Position numbers and translations under genes: made by a program | In this document: piece by piece, positions 38,101 through 50,582 of the stretch | Numbering within the stretch: the first letter of the stretch is position 1 | Layout: the number at the start of each line of letters is the position of its first letter | The notes under the pieces: generated by a model | The model's database searches: none | Told to the model about the DNA's origin: nothing | Seen by the model: the letters and a program-made list of their open reading frames with translations, nothing else | Assembly (NCBI GenBank): GCA_013396755.1 | Contig: VWZF01007822.1 | Span: 580,132 to 644,131, forward strand | From: Sclerurus mexicanus | Taxonomy: Eukaryota; Chordata; Aves; Passeriformes; Furnariidae | Length of the DNA: 64,000 nucleotides | Direction: 5' to 3'

Positions 38101-41100
38101 AGAGTTCTGGTGATTTTGTAAAAAAAAAAATCTGAAGAAATTTCAGTTTTATTACAATGTAGCTTTTATGATTTTAAAAATTATTTGCTCAAATGCAGTT
38201 ATTAGTAAAGTTTAGCACAGTTTCTACAACTAATGCGTGACATTTCAGAGGCAGACATACGGAAGTTTTCTGAAATTTCCTGGAGATGTTGAAAAAGCTG
38301 AAATATTACTTTATGAAAATCACCCCTCTAATTTACTACCCTTTAAAACTACAAAGTGAATGTAGATGTATCAAATATTTTAAAACACTGGCCTTTTTGA
38401 AAGCTGTTCTTTCTCAACAGTTTGGAGGATAGCAGATATTACAAGGGGTTAATTTGGTTTAGTAAGTGATGTAGGACATAGAAACTGTAAGTCAGCTTAG
38501 AGTGTGCCTATAAAGGAACTTCTCATTCTGGTGGAAACTATCTAAACTGTGCCCATGGAACCTGTAGTGCTGACCCTGTACCAGCCTTTAGTACCTCGAC
38601 ACAAAGTTGGATTCATTTAATGAAATTTGCTGTCCTGAACTGATCAGCTCCTGATCTTTAGAGGCTGTGAAGATCTAGTCAATATACTCAGTGCAGTGCT
38701 GGATGCAATTCATCTCCTAAGTAAATATCTGTCTGAAATAGCTCAGGTGAATCACATGCCCGAGGCATCTATTTCTCCCCTTTGACTATTAAGAGAGATT
38801 TAGGTCACTGGTTGTGATATTAACATCTGCATTTTGGGTGTTGAAAGGCAGGTGAGACAAAGTCCAGTCAATGTTCTCCAAATAAATTAACTTACCAGTC
38901 TCTGTTCCTTTTCTGTGATTAAAAAAGTAGTTGAGATAAAGGTTCATACACCTGACAGAGAACTCTTACTCTTTGATTGCCACAAAACTGCTATTTCTCT
39001 GGTTTTCAGAGTATAAAAACAATTCTTTTTTTTACAGTGGGCATCACTCAGACACACTGGGTAGCAATTCATGCTTGACCTTAGTTTAGGTCAGTTCTGA
39101 TTATCAGTGTTTTTTATGGGCATGATGAACTGAATGTTCACAATTGTAGATTTGATGAACTCCAGCAATTGAGTGATATGATAAAACTGATCAAGATTCA
39201 AGTCCAGTGAGAAACTTGCTTCTCATATGCACTTGACCTTGATGGGAAAATATATGCTGTACAAGAAATAAAAGTTAAAAAAAATCTGAGTGATCAGTGA
39301 ATAACCTGATTTTCAAGGCTCCTGAGAACAAAATTCTTTGATTCTATAAGGGCAAAATGCAGAAAACCAAATTAAGATGTTTTTTAAAATCTGTAAAATG
39401 TGTTTCCACAGTCACTGAAATGTGATAATCATATAGCTCTTGGCTGACATGATTACAAGACACAGTCAGGATTGTTTGCCTAGTTTAATTATATAGTTCC
39501 CACATGAGTTCTTTTACATAAAAACTTAATTCTTCACTTCATCTACTCCAACACTCCTTTCTAGATATCTCTTTTGAGGGACCTTTTCTTAATATTTTTC
39601 AGAGACAAACTGTTTCAGTTCCTATACTGAAGAGTGGTTGATTTCTTTGAAGCACTTTCCATCCTAGGAAATTGGAATGAACAGAGGATAATGGCTCTTC
39701 TGACCAGACTGAGAACCATGGCCTATATGTGGAAGGAGCAGAAATGCAAAAAAAGAAGAAAATCTTGGAAGAAATGGATGAACCAAGGGTTGTTACCAAT
39801 GTGAAAAATCACTGTATTAAGAAGGATTTTTTTCCATGGTTCTTTGAGTTGATTTCACTGTTTTCTCTCTCACTGAGCTCTTACTTATTGGAAGTCTACT
39901 CAGGGTGAATTTTAGAGCATCTTACAAATCCCCCAAAGTTTTTTGTAAGTGAAAATCTGACAGATCATTAATGACAACAACACACAGCAGGCACCACCAG
40001 CATTAAGGAAACATTTCAAAAAATAAATTGCAAGTGATGACATTTGATGACTTTAAAATGAAAAGTAATTAGGCACATCAGGGAGAGATGTGTGTGTTGT
40101 AAGGACAGGACGTTTGTTTCTGTTTAAGCCATTTTGGAACCAGAGGATGGTTTTTGGCTCCTACCTCCTTATTTTGTGCAGTGGGGTCAGTAGATGTGCT
40201 TTACAATGTGCCCTTACAAGTAGAAATAGTCACTAGGGTGGTCTGATCCAGATAATTTGGTTCATTTTTAACATGTCCAATTATCTTGCTTCAGCTGAAT
40301 TTCTCTCAGATTCCTTTGCCATAAGCACTTGACTGTCTTTTGAAATCAAATTAAAACTCAACTGTTTTTATGCAAAAAGTCATAAAATACATACTTGCTA
40401 TAACGAAGGTGCATTACTGCTCTTTTTGATTTACAGCAACTTTATCCGATTTGTTTAGGCGTATAGTGCTGAAATGCCATTGTACCCCTGAAGAGAAATA
40501 ACTTGAGGAAAGAGGATCCTTATATTCAAGAGATTAAAAGAAATAGAGGGATAGTTACTTATCTATACACACACAGTCTGGGGCTTTGTACCCTTCAAAG
40601 GAAGGACTTTCTCTTGGTTTCACCCGAAAGCATTATGCCACTACAGTGTATGTTGATTTCTTTTCATCATCTTTCATTCAGTAATCTCAAAAATAATTTT
40701 TAGCATCAGAAAGTAATCTTAAAGCATTCTCAATGTGCAGTTGATATTAGAGATAACCACTCACTGTCCAGGTCTTCCTCCGGCTCTCTGTTAGGGTGTC
40801 ATATTTTCAGTACAAAGTACAAACCAAACAGAAAGAATTGGTTTGGCTTATCAAAATTCAAAAATGGATCTTTGAGGCTCTTGCTGTTGCTGATACTTGT
40901 CATTGAGTCCCATTTCTGGGAGGAAAAAAATAATTTTTGAGAATTTTTTTATGTTTCAGGATTTATCTGTATTCAGCTCAAACATGTCTATCTCTCTGCT
41001 GCTTCCTAATTTCCATGGTCAAAAAGCTAGAGACAGAGAGAAGAGGGAGATGGAAGTGTCAAAATGATGAGAGAATAAGAGAAATGTTAACAGATGAGAT

Positions 41101-41599
41101 TAAGATCTTCCAGAATAATCAGTACCTTGGCTACCCCTAAGACATGTGAATGACCCAGCTACAAAATTCTTGTTGTTTTTGCCATAGTGGTAAAAAAAAA
41201 ACCCTGAGCAAAGCAAAGTTTCACTGTTACTTGTGGATTTTGTCTCTTAAAATTCACTTAATTTATTAATTGAAAATGATTGCACTCTTCTGTGCTTTGT
41301 TTTGCCAGTTGTCACTAAAGCTGGTCATTCCTTTTCTTCATGCAAACACCCATGAACTAAGTTGTCTTGCATCTGCTGGATTACTTGCTCACAGCATTGA
41401 AGAAGGAATAATTGCACTGTTATTGGTGAGAGTAAAATAAAGGTGTTTGCCTAGACTTTGTAAAAATAGGCATGGTACAGTTTGGGTGGTACTCTTGGTT
41501 GATCTCTGAGCCTACAAAAGACAGTTGTTCATACCAGCTCTCCAGGAAGAGTTTGGATGTCGCCCTTCTGATACAGTCCCGATAAAAATAGGAGAGGTA
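35196..41599. other. Long non-coding stretch, no gene seen
   Basis: About 6.4 kb of AT-rich sequence without recognisable exon or young transposon. Open frames are at most 95 codons and lack family resemblance. A less AT-rich patch at 38500-38900 has an old-repeat look (AGGTCA-like and CTCCTAAGTAAAT words), but I cannot assign it. A possible trace of an old repeat with CAATTAACATCAGTGGGAAG lies near 36974. Confidence 0.55.
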
Positions 41600-41739
41600 G
41601 TCAAGAAGAGGAAAGTTGCACAGAGATGCAGCTCAATCTCCAACTTTGAGTGTTTTCAAGGTCCTGGATAATCTGGTCTATTTTGTGGCAGATTCTGCCT
41701 TGAGTAATGGATTACAGCTGCGGTCCCTCCATACCTGGG
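41600..41739 (+). mobile_element. CR1-type LINE 3' end (diverged)
   Basis: The segment follows the CR1 tail in order: CTCAATCTCCAACTTTGAG, GTGTTTTCAAGGTCCTGG, ATAATCTGGTCT, a TTGTGGCAGATTCTGCCTTG block, and GCTGCGGTCCCTCC. The last two correspond to the usual GACCTGCGGAGGTCCCTTCC-type ending. It is more diverged than the copies at 23.3, 57.3 and 59.7 kb. The 5' end may extend upstream toward 41500. Confidence 0.65.
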
Positions 41740-42141
41740 TTATCCACTCATCCTAGGAGAATTCCCAGAAGCTGCTGGTTGAGTAGCTGCTCTAATCTCG
41801 CTTAGCAGATTCTGGTGCAGCATGTGGCACAGCAGAGGGATGAGGGACACAGTCTGGGAGAGTGCCAAAGCAAAACAAGCACACATATTCCTCAGACCGA
41901 ATACAAAAAATAAAAGAGGAGAGGAGCTAATGGAGTGCAGCAGCACATTAGTAAATCCTTTGCCAACACAGCCCTCCAATATTTCCTCTGAAGGATAAAG
42001 GATCAGGAGATAACACTGCACCTTGACAAAGTATGGAAGTGCCAAAGTTGGGTCCTTCTCAAACTCAAGGAAAAAAGTGAATCCTTCCTCTTCTGCCCAG
42101 AAGATCTCAGAGAGATCCAGCTTCCAGAAACACCCAGTCAT
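41740..42141 (-). other. 133-codon open frame, unassigned
   Basis: This is the longest open frame in the window. The start is ATG on the minus strand at 42141, and the product begins MTGCFWKLDLSEIFWAEEEG. It has an acidic-aromatic N-terminal third, a middle ILYPSEEILEG segment and a hydrophobic stretch near residues 70-105. I recognise no domain. The frame ends exactly where the CR1 tail on the other strand finishes. It may be a chance frame or part of an unrecognised old repeat. I would not call it a gene without conservation or transcript evidence. Confidence 0.2.
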
Positions 42142-44088
42142 ACAGGGAGAAGCTGAGAGTAAATGACAACAGAATTTGACTCATTCTATGAGTGAAAAAA
42201 ATTTGCACACAATGGTGCTGCAGCAAGGATATTGCTATTCCCTCTCAAACTCAGATTCCTCATGTATTTTCCACATTTTATTTATACTTGCATGCATGAA
42301 AATAAATTGTTTTCCGCTTCACAGAACGTTTCCCTTTTGACCTTTGGTTGGAACTGTGGGCTGTGCTGGTGAAATCCCAACCAGCAGGAATCCCCAGGTC
42401 TCCATGGTTGGTAGACAGTGTCATTACCAGGTACCACCAAGAAACCTCCTGCCAGCAGCTGTCCAGGAGTTGCCCTACCATGCTTTAGATCTCTAGCAGT
42501 CATCTACAAGCAGCACACAGTGGGCTGGAGCCCACTTTTGCATCACCAGAGAAAATCCAGAATAGTTGCTCAGAAGCAAGACCGCATACAAAACATGAGC
42601 CTTTAAAACAGCAAGAGTAGAATTTCTTTTCCTGATATTAAAAGTCTTCATGCAGCTCATTTTATGTGCACATCTCAAAAGGGTTTAAGTGGGATGAAAG
42701 CAGTGCAGTGCAGAGCTATCTCTTTTGGCTTTATCAAATGAATCATTAAGTCATTTTTATGAGAATTGGGAAAACAGAGGTAGGTATCAGTAAACAGAAT
42801 GTTAATGGCTTAACTGGCTGCCTACAAACAATAAGAAAGGTGTTTTTAACTGCATTTAAACTATCTGCATCTGAATATCTCTTGATCCATTTATTTATGT
42901 GGTATGCCTTTACCATCTAATGTTTGGGGCATTTTGCCATTATAAACCATTTTGCCATTAAAAAAGAATCTATTCAGTCTGTTACTGCAATTTTGTTTGT
43001 AGTGAACACTATAAAAAAACCCCACCCCCTTGCCATCAGTGGCTACATCCTTACATTTAATTTTCTGGTATGGAGTTGTGATAAATAACCTCTTTTCATG
43101 CCTGAATAGTTATCTAGTGGTTACATTGTTTAACTGCAATAACCAATACTGAGAAAATAAGCCATAAATAGCCACTTGTTTACTCAATGCATTTTTCTTA
43201 TTGTAGTATTTGTGAATTATTGATGACATTTTCATGTATGTATTAACCTATTGGAAATTAGTCATGAAAGAAGTTACGCAGTTATTTCATGGTCTATAAT
43301 TTGAGAAGTAAGGTTGAAGTATCTTTTACAACTACCATTGGATTTTTTCACATATTTTTTCTACTAAACTGTGTTTAGATTTTTTAGTCAGGAAACATCT
43401 ACTGTAATAAGAAAAATGTTTGACATCAAAACGCAAAGTCTAAATACTTCATATAAAAATCAGTTCTTTGTCTTAAATGAAAATATTTATTTTTCAATTT
43501 TCAATAACAGTTTTTTACCTTTGTGTATATTTTCTGCAGAAAATATACAGAGCATTGTGGTAAACACACAGGTTTTGCTTAGGTACATTTCACTGGCCAC
43601 ATGAAAACACTCTCTGCATCCTCAGGGAACAACTGCTTTCCAAAGGAAAAGCTTTACTTTTATTCCTTTTATTCCTGACATGTTATTGTTGCATGATGCT
43701 CCAGTCAAAAAATGAGTTGTTAAAGCAGACACAAAGCTACTACAATAAATTAACTTATTCACTGGGACAGGAGAGACAGTACTGTTCAGAAGTGCTTGTC
43801 TAGCATCAGCAGGGAAAGTCCAGCAAGGTGGAGAGAAGGCCACTTTCTTTTATGAAATCCATATAACCAGAAGCACCATAATGGATCTCCTGTCTTAGCT
43901 GGGACTTCTGAGTAAAACAACATTTGAGGTAAATGCTAAGAATAACACAAAGAAGAGAGAAATGTTTTTAATGGAAACATCTCTTTTCTTCCTGTCAATT
44001 CCTGCTGTTAGTAAATATGTGAATTATCTTGTAGGACTAATAATTGTAACTGAGTAAAAACAGGAAAGAAAATGCTTTTCTATTTGTA
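42142..44088. other. Non-coding stretch, no gene seen
   Basis: Two overlapping short frames on the minus strand at 42278-42503 cover a less AT-rich patch (42310-42560) without recognisable homology. An 18-bp tandem duplication lies at 42930-42965. Nothing else is assignable. Confidence 0.5.
42930..42965 (+). repeat. 18-bp tandem duplication
   Basis: CATTTTGCCATTATAAAC is followed directly by CATTTTGCCATTAAAAAA. The first 13 bases are identical, so this is a recent-looking local duplication or slippage product. Confidence 0.8.
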
Positions 44089-44188
44089 TGAGGAAGGAAA
44101 CTCTATTTACAGCACAGCTGAATAATCATGGTTGCTGTGCTACAACAGTTTGTTGACTAAAATAAGAGTATAAAAGAGTGACTCTGTT

Positions 44189-44204
44189 ATCAATGATCAT
44201 TGAT
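44189..44204. promoter_or_regulatory. Perfect 16-bp palindrome, SOX-like half-sites
   Basis: ATCAATGATCATTGAT equals its own reverse complement. Each arm contains ATCAATG, which fits the SOX core WWCAAWG, so the palindrome is an inverted SOX-type pair overlapping at a central TGATCA. HOX/PBX-like readings of ATCAAT are an alternative. Confidence 0.45.
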
Positions 44205-44288
44205 CCATTCTACAAGCAAAAATCAGCTGCTAAGCCTAATAATCTCCTATGGCATCGTGCAGTGAAAAAATGAAAGCAGGAGCCACAC

Positions 44289-44313
44289 TGCTGAGTCAAT
44301 ATTTATGACTCAG
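44289..44313. promoter_or_regulatory. Inverted pair of AP-1/NF-E2-like sites
   Basis: CTGAGTCA (44291-44298) and TGACTCAG (44306-44313) are perfect reverse complements separated by the 7-bp spacer ATATTTA. Each contains the AP-1 heptamer TGA[G/C]TCA. The left copy reads TGCTGAGTCA from 44289, the NF-E2/MAF-type extended site. The two heptamer cores start about 14 bp apart. Confidence 0.5.
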
Positions 44314-44340
44314 TGGGATTTAGTTCCACCAGAAATGTGT

Positions 44341-45234
44341 GGTGTGCTAGTGGTTTGGAGCCTATGCTGGTGTGCCCCAGCCACTCCTGGGCTCCAGACG
44401 AGCAGCCACCTGGCCCTGCAGGTGCCCTGTGCCCTGTAGGGAATGACAAGGTGCCCAGTGTCTGGTAGAGCCATGTGTCTCACAGATGTTTCTCAATGGA
44501 GTTAATGGGAAATAGCTTTGTTCTAGGAAACAGAATAGCTCATTTTTCTCCTGTTCTGTTTGCAAAGCAGAAATATCCTCCAGCTGATGTACTGAGGTGC
44601 ATTTGAATGAGTGGCCCTGGCAACGTTTTTAGCTCTTTCCAAAGCTGTTATTAATTTGATATGCTGTGGTAGAACATCACCTTTGAAGTTCCTTAATAGA
44701 CTTTTACCTTTTATTGGAAACTGCATCTGCTAAGACGTTATATGAATTTATTGAATAGTCTAAGTGCAGTCACTAAAACTACTGTGTGAAATGTCACTTT
44801 CTGCATGAGCAACACAGCTTGTACAAGCAACTCAGAATTCCATCAATTTGCTTGTATGTGAAGATTGGCAGGACCTGGTAGAACATATGTATTTCTGCTA
44901 ACAGGACTGAAGGAAAAGCAAGGTTTTGGGGTCATTTGGCGCTAGAAACAAGCCCAGATTCTGCCAGAAATATGTCTATAAACCATGCTTAAAACCACAC
45001 TATGGATCTGCAACTTCAAAGTAAGGATTACTTTTTTTTTAAGACTTTGAAAGACCAAGAAACAGTCTTTTCTAATAAGAACAGTAGCTACCGAGAAAGC
45101 AAGGACAAGATGTATGTAATGCCAGTGCTGAATGGAGCTTGGGGGTAGCACCAGAAATGAGTCCATAGTCCCTAAGTTTTGTAAAACAGTACCTGTTCAT
45201 GCAAACCTGAATTTTACCACCTCATGGATGAGGA
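44341..45234. other. Non-coding stretch with a GC-richer patch
   Basis: The patch at 44350-44500 is the most GC-rich in the neighbourhood (CCTGGCCCTGCAGGTGCCCTG). Together with TCTCAATGGAGTTAATGGG near 44490 it may be a decayed ancient repeat of the type also suspected at 55672-55760. No exon is evident. Confidence 0.4.
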
Positions 45235-45310
45235 ACTTGGATCCAATTAAGATTGGGATTTTTCCACTGACATAAAGATTGAAAGGGCAGAGCATGACCC
45301 GAAGAACAGG
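45235..45310. repeat. Possible degraded ancient amniote repeat
   Basis: The order GGGATTTTTCCACTGACAT, AAAGATTGAAAGGGCAG, AGCATGACCCGAAG resembles an old dispersed reptile/bird repeat whose copies typically carry a GGGATTTTGCCACTGAC-like word followed by a GATCAGGCCC-like end. The match is by memory and diverged, and the family name is unknown to me. Confidence 0.3.
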
Positions 45311-48300
45311 CAGGGTGTTGCAGACAGCTGTGTGTGTTGTTGCAACTGATTACAGACTTGGGGGGTGACAGGAATTGTGGCTTTGAGGATTTGCCATCTC
45401 TTTAGTCACTTCCCCCATCTCCATTTTCTCCACTGAAAATTTCCATTGAAATTCTAAGGTGTCTCCTTGATTCACTTTCAAGGTAGAAATATCAAATGCA
45501 TGTAAATATTTTAAGTTCTTTGATATGCTGCCTGCATTTCTCTCACCTGCAGAGAGGGTGAAGGATGTGCATGGTGCTGTTTGCAAACACAAGTACCGTG
45601 CCTATGAGAAATGGAATATCAATGGCTTTTACTTGTCTATCTTTTGCACTAATTCAGCACCACCAAGACAGTATTAACATCAGGCCCACTCTAGCAGCCA
45701 CAGTGTTTCAGGACTCTGACCTGACTGCTGGCTCAGTAGTCTCAGAAGATTCAGGTTAAAATCAAGAGCTACAGAGTTTTTAATTTTTTTCTGTAGAGTT
45801 GGAACACTTCTGATGTTGCCTAAGGTATGTTGTCCCATTAAACACCGTCTGAGGCACTAATTTTCTGGAGTTAGTAAAGGTGCCAACCTCAGACATGAAC
45901 AGATACCAAAACACCAAGGTTAAATAAAGCAACACCAGCACAGAACACTTGTGGGCTTTGTATTTAGGATTTTTGCATATTGACAGTGAATGTAATTCTA
46001 TTTCATCTGAGTCCATTCTCATTTCTTTTTTTCACTGAGCTATGAGTATCCACTGGCATCTTAAAAAGCAGTAGTTTTTAGCTGATTTGGGAAATTGTCA
46101 ACAAATAGTGAAATTTAAAAGTATCTGTGTCTCGGCCAAAGACATAACTGTTGGGAAGAAGGAATATTATCATTTTAACATATTTTAATAAAACATTATG
46201 GCATGGTGATCAGGAATCCATTTCCAAGCAGTCATTCTCTCTCCCTGACAAATGAGACACACAGTTTTATGAGAGGAAAAAATATAAGGAAAATTGTAAA
46301 TCTGTGATTAAATCAAAGCTTTTTGGGAATTTTCTACTGAAATTCCTTTGGAAAAACCCATAGCAGGGGGGAAAAATTAAAAAAAAGTAGGATAAGTTGC
46401 TCTTTTTAAATTTTATTTGTTAATACCTGCTTGTGCCTATTCAGTCTGTGGACCAGAGAAACTGTGCATAAAACTCATGACATACACAGAGACAACATCA
46501 TCACCAACTGGTTTGCCCTGGGCATCCCTCCCTGTTTGACTGCACTACTTGCTAATTGTAGACAGTTTTTTTTACCATTGGAACAGCCAGTTTATGAACT
46601 CTGACAACTCAGCAGTATGAACTTAAGCATCCTAACTGGGAGTAACAGGAAGGTTTACTTCAAAATCTCACCTCTGCTTCAAGCATAAATACTAACAAAC
46701 ACACACCCAGTGAAGGGATATTTGTGTGTGCACTGCATTTAAAGCTTCATACAGACTATTCATACAGATCTGTTAGTCTTTAAGGCCAAGTAGTTCTCAT
46801 TTCTAGTAATTATGGTGAGGCTATTCAAAAGCAATTTTAGTATTCCTGGCTGGACAGTTTCTCTGAACTGGATCTTATGAGTCTGTATATAATAACAGGT
46901 TAAAATGTAAGTTAAACTGCAATTTGTAAGGTTAATGTGTAAGCAAAGAAGATACACATCTCTCCCCTTCTCAAGTTTCTGCCTTATTTGTGTGAAAAAA
47001 TTGGTGCCTACTGATCAATTTAACGCAAAAACGGCTCTCCACCAGACCATTTCAGGGATGCTACAGTTAGCTGCAAAATTTTAAAGGCTACTGACATTTA
47101 TGGTTATATGGAAAATAACATTAGACTGTTCTTTGAGCTGCCTATCACACTGACCTGCATCAGGAGAGGCTTTTTGGTGATCCTAGGATCTTGCCTGGTG
47201 ACACTGAACCTTTGTTCTCTTTATCAAATATCTGAAATTTGGAGCAGCCTGTCTGATACTGAAACAAAACCTTCCCTGCAAGTAGCACCACAACAGCACA
47301 GGACTAAAAAACACTTTTGATTTCAGAGATGATTACCAGATGTATGTATACACTGACTGAACAAGAGCCATACCTATTCTGGTTTCTATTATAAGTGCAG
47401 CAGGCTGTGGTCTGCAAGTGAAGATAAAAAGCTTGGAGTGTTGTGAGTTGGAATGGCTCCAGTTACACAGGAGACAACTTGGTGTTCAGCCTGAGTGAGA
47501 AACATTATAGTGGCTTCCTAGTTGCTTCTCTCATACACATATATAAACACATATGTGCATGTGTGTGTTTTAATTTAACCATCAAGCTGAAGAGAGGACA
47601 CCATAGCATACAGTTAATGTCCCTTGGTCAGGATGATAAATACCTTGTTAGACAACTATGCTCATACCATCATGGAAAAAAGATTCAGCTGTGCTGGAGA
47701 AGGAAGAGATGAGCACTGGCAGTGGGAGCCCATAATTGTTAACTGAAGCTGGCCAGAGACTTTCCCCTTGCCCTCCTTCAAGCTCAGGAGGTGGATCACC
47801 TCAAGAGCATACAAAGGCATGCCAAGAGCACAGCATCATGGGGGAAGCTCTCACACATTTTCTGGGAAAGCTGCATGCCCTGGTTGCTCTCTGGAGTGCC
47901 TGTGCCTACTTCTGTACAGTTTGGGATGGTTTTCTGTTTTGCTACACCTCTTCAGACCAGAGGGAGAGGGGATAGAGAGTGAGGTAAAGAGGAAATATGG
48001 CAATGAGAGTATGGAACAAAGAAAAGAAAAATCAATGCCTTCTAATCTTTTCCCCTCTTACTCAAAGGGGAAAGAGGACACACTAAAAACTAAAATAATG
48101 GTGTCTTTTTTAACCTTTTAGAGTCTAATAGACCTTTTGTTTATGTGAGAAGGTAAAATGTGAGAGATAGAAGTAATTTTTAGCAACAAGATGAAATACA
48201 AAATCTTGACATTTTTAATTTAGGAATTTTATTTATTTCATTTTTGTGAAATGAGAAAATTTTTACTATAGTAAAGAGTATTTCAAAATAAAGTCTTTTT

Positions 48301-50556
48301 AAATGAAGACATTTCATCAGTCTTTAAGACACACAAAACTTCATGCTTTTGAAATGATACATACAGCAAATGAGTCATTGAATGACAATAAAAAGAATCT
48401 TGAATTATGTTCCAAGTCAGATTTTGAGGACTTTGAGTATTATCTTATTTATATAAAGTTAAAAGTGGTCATTGAGGATTAGTCAAAATGTTTTGTTGAT
48501 TATTTTGTGAAAAATACACATATTTTATTCTACCTAAAACCTCTAAGCAGCAGTGGTTTAGAAATTGTTTAGATTTTAAACAAGATTTTCAATAATTATT
48601 TTCTTGATTCTAAAGAAAAAGCTTAAAGACAGGCACACAGGAGATTGAGAAAAACCTGTGTGAAGGAACTTAAAAGAAGCAGTAGATTCAGAGAGCAGAT
48701 TCAGAGCTAGGGAGGAGAGGTACATAACTTTGCATAGCACAGCCTGTGAACCCTCAGGGAAGGACCTGGATACTCACCAAAGAGCAAGAAAACAGCACAT
48801 CACTTGCGACCGAGCAAGACTTTAAACGTCTTAAAATATTTGTCATAGTTATTGTTTGTGGCTATTTTTAGACTACTATAATTCTTCAGGACATACAAGA
48901 AGAGGAAAATAGCTAAAGAAGTGAGTTTCTGCCATGTGTTGCAACTTTTTTTACATTATACTGTATAATGTATGATCCCTTAATTCATATGAATCAGGGA
49001 CAGAAGAAACTTGGTTGCAGAGGAAATGGGCATGAGAAAAAGTTTCAGGACTCTAAGTATCCTCTGAATACATCCTCCTGCTCTGTTTGTCTGTTTAAAA
49101 CATCTCTCTGCAAACACTGGCAGTGTTTTTATGCCTGTGGTTTGGGCACAGTTTTAACCTCATGCTTATTTTTCGCATAGAAGAATCATCTGTCTGTCCG
49201 AGATCACAGAGACGGAAAAAACAAACACACATTTATAGTTATTTGACTGAATAGTACACACCTTTCTGGCAGAACTTTACTTTTACCCATTAATAAGTGA
49301 ATTGAACGTGTTCTACAAGTCTAAAGGAAAGAATTTTATCACCAAAATTACAAAGTAGATACTATATCCTTTTCTGGGGAATCTCTGCACCCACTAATCA
49401 CAGAGGTTGATGTGACCTTCTTGTTATCAAGCTCAGTTGTATCTGTTTAAAAGGTACAAATATATACATGCACACTGTTTACTATTAAAAACATGCAAGT
49501 CCAGGCTTTTTTAGAGTTACAATTTTCTACTACCCTGCAATTTATTAATATCATAATAATGCATACTAATTAAGAAGGAAAATTCTGAAACTAGGACATT
49601 TTTTTTTTCTGATGACTTGCAAATATAGATATTTGAGTGACTGTCCAGGCACACCAAGCTAAGTGAGACCACTCTTGTTTTCTTAATTTAACATGACTGA
49701 TTAGTTGCCATTAATTGTTCTGTGTTAGTAATTTTTGTTTCATTGATTAGATGGCTCAGAGGTATCCAATCATATAATGATATCTTTAGAAATAGGCTAG
49801 AAGGCTGCAATACAAATTAATATGAAATATTATCCAATGTTCAGTGGTACAAGCTAGTACTTTGTTGAAAAACAATTGCATGTCCACAGCTATTGGATGG
49901 GGTATAAATGATGATTATTTTTATTTTTAATGTACACAGCAGCTCATTCATTTCTGTAGAAACTGTTCTAATATTTTGTGCTGCCATAGTGGTATCCTCT
50001 ATATACGAAACAAAGCTTAAGCTTCAGCATTAGAGAACATTGTTGTAGAACTCTGGAATCTTAAACTCAAAACTACGCCTTGGTGGAGCATAGTGAAGCA
50101 GCAGCTATGCCACTAATTAAAAGCATATTGATTTGTTAGGCCTAATCTAATCATAGTCTTTATAATAAATCAGAATGTGTTTTGCAATTAGAAAATCCAT
50201 ACTAAATAACGAAAACACTGTTATCTTTGTAAGCTTACTAACTGTGTTTTAATATGGAGTTGTTGTTTGGACCTCATTCAGTACTTTAGTGGGTTATATT
50301 ACTCTGCCAAAAGTCACTTAGAAAGTGTATACCAAATATCCCATCAACATGTTTGTTCTCTCAAGATTTTTCAAAATCCTTTTTTATTTACATGCTTTGC
50401 TTCAGTTTTCCTCTGCTGCCAGCATTGTTTAAAAAAGTAGCTACTAGAACAAGTATCTAATTAAACATCTATCTTAAACTCAAATTTATAGTTCACACAT
50501 AAAGATATGGAATGTTTTTTGCATGTGATAGGCAGTTAAAAAAAGCCCTGTCTTGC
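45311..50556. other. Long non-coding stretch, no gene seen
   Basis: The longest frame is 117 codons at 47768-48121 (plus). It overlaps two other frames in the same patch, a sign of locally low stop density more than of coding. A less AT-rich zone at 47720-48000 has no recognisable domain. A mixed CA/TG run around 47536-47570 can fold back on itself. No transposon of known type was recognised. Confidence 0.5.
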
Positions 50557-50582
50557 ACAGGTGTGTATTTCTGCACACCTGT
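50557..50582. promoter_or_regulatory. 9-bp perfect inverted repeat with T-box/E-box-like arms
   Basis: ACAGGTGTG (50557-50565) and CACACCTGT (50574-50582) pair perfectly around an 8-bp loop, TATTTCTG. Each arm contains AGGTGTG, the T-box half-site, and CAGGTG, the ZEB/Snail-type E-box. It could act as a paired factor site or simply form a hairpin. Confidence 0.4.

Larger units (their letters stand above)
44089..44340. promoter_or_regulatory. Candidate enhancer module with symmetric factor sites
   Basis: Within 250 bp lie a perfect 16-bp palindrome of SOX-like half-sites (44189-44204) and a perfect 8-bp inverted repeat formed by two AP-1/NF-E2-like sites (44291-44313). A TATAAAAG word lies at about 44170 and a near-AP-1 GTGACTC just after it. 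No gene start or repeat explains the symmetry. The function is inferred from motif content only. Confidence 0.35.

Noticed and set aside
47736..48121. Three overlapping plus-strand frames suggesting an exon
   Set aside because: All three frames of one strand are open in the same patch, which indicates few stops locally and not selection on one frame.
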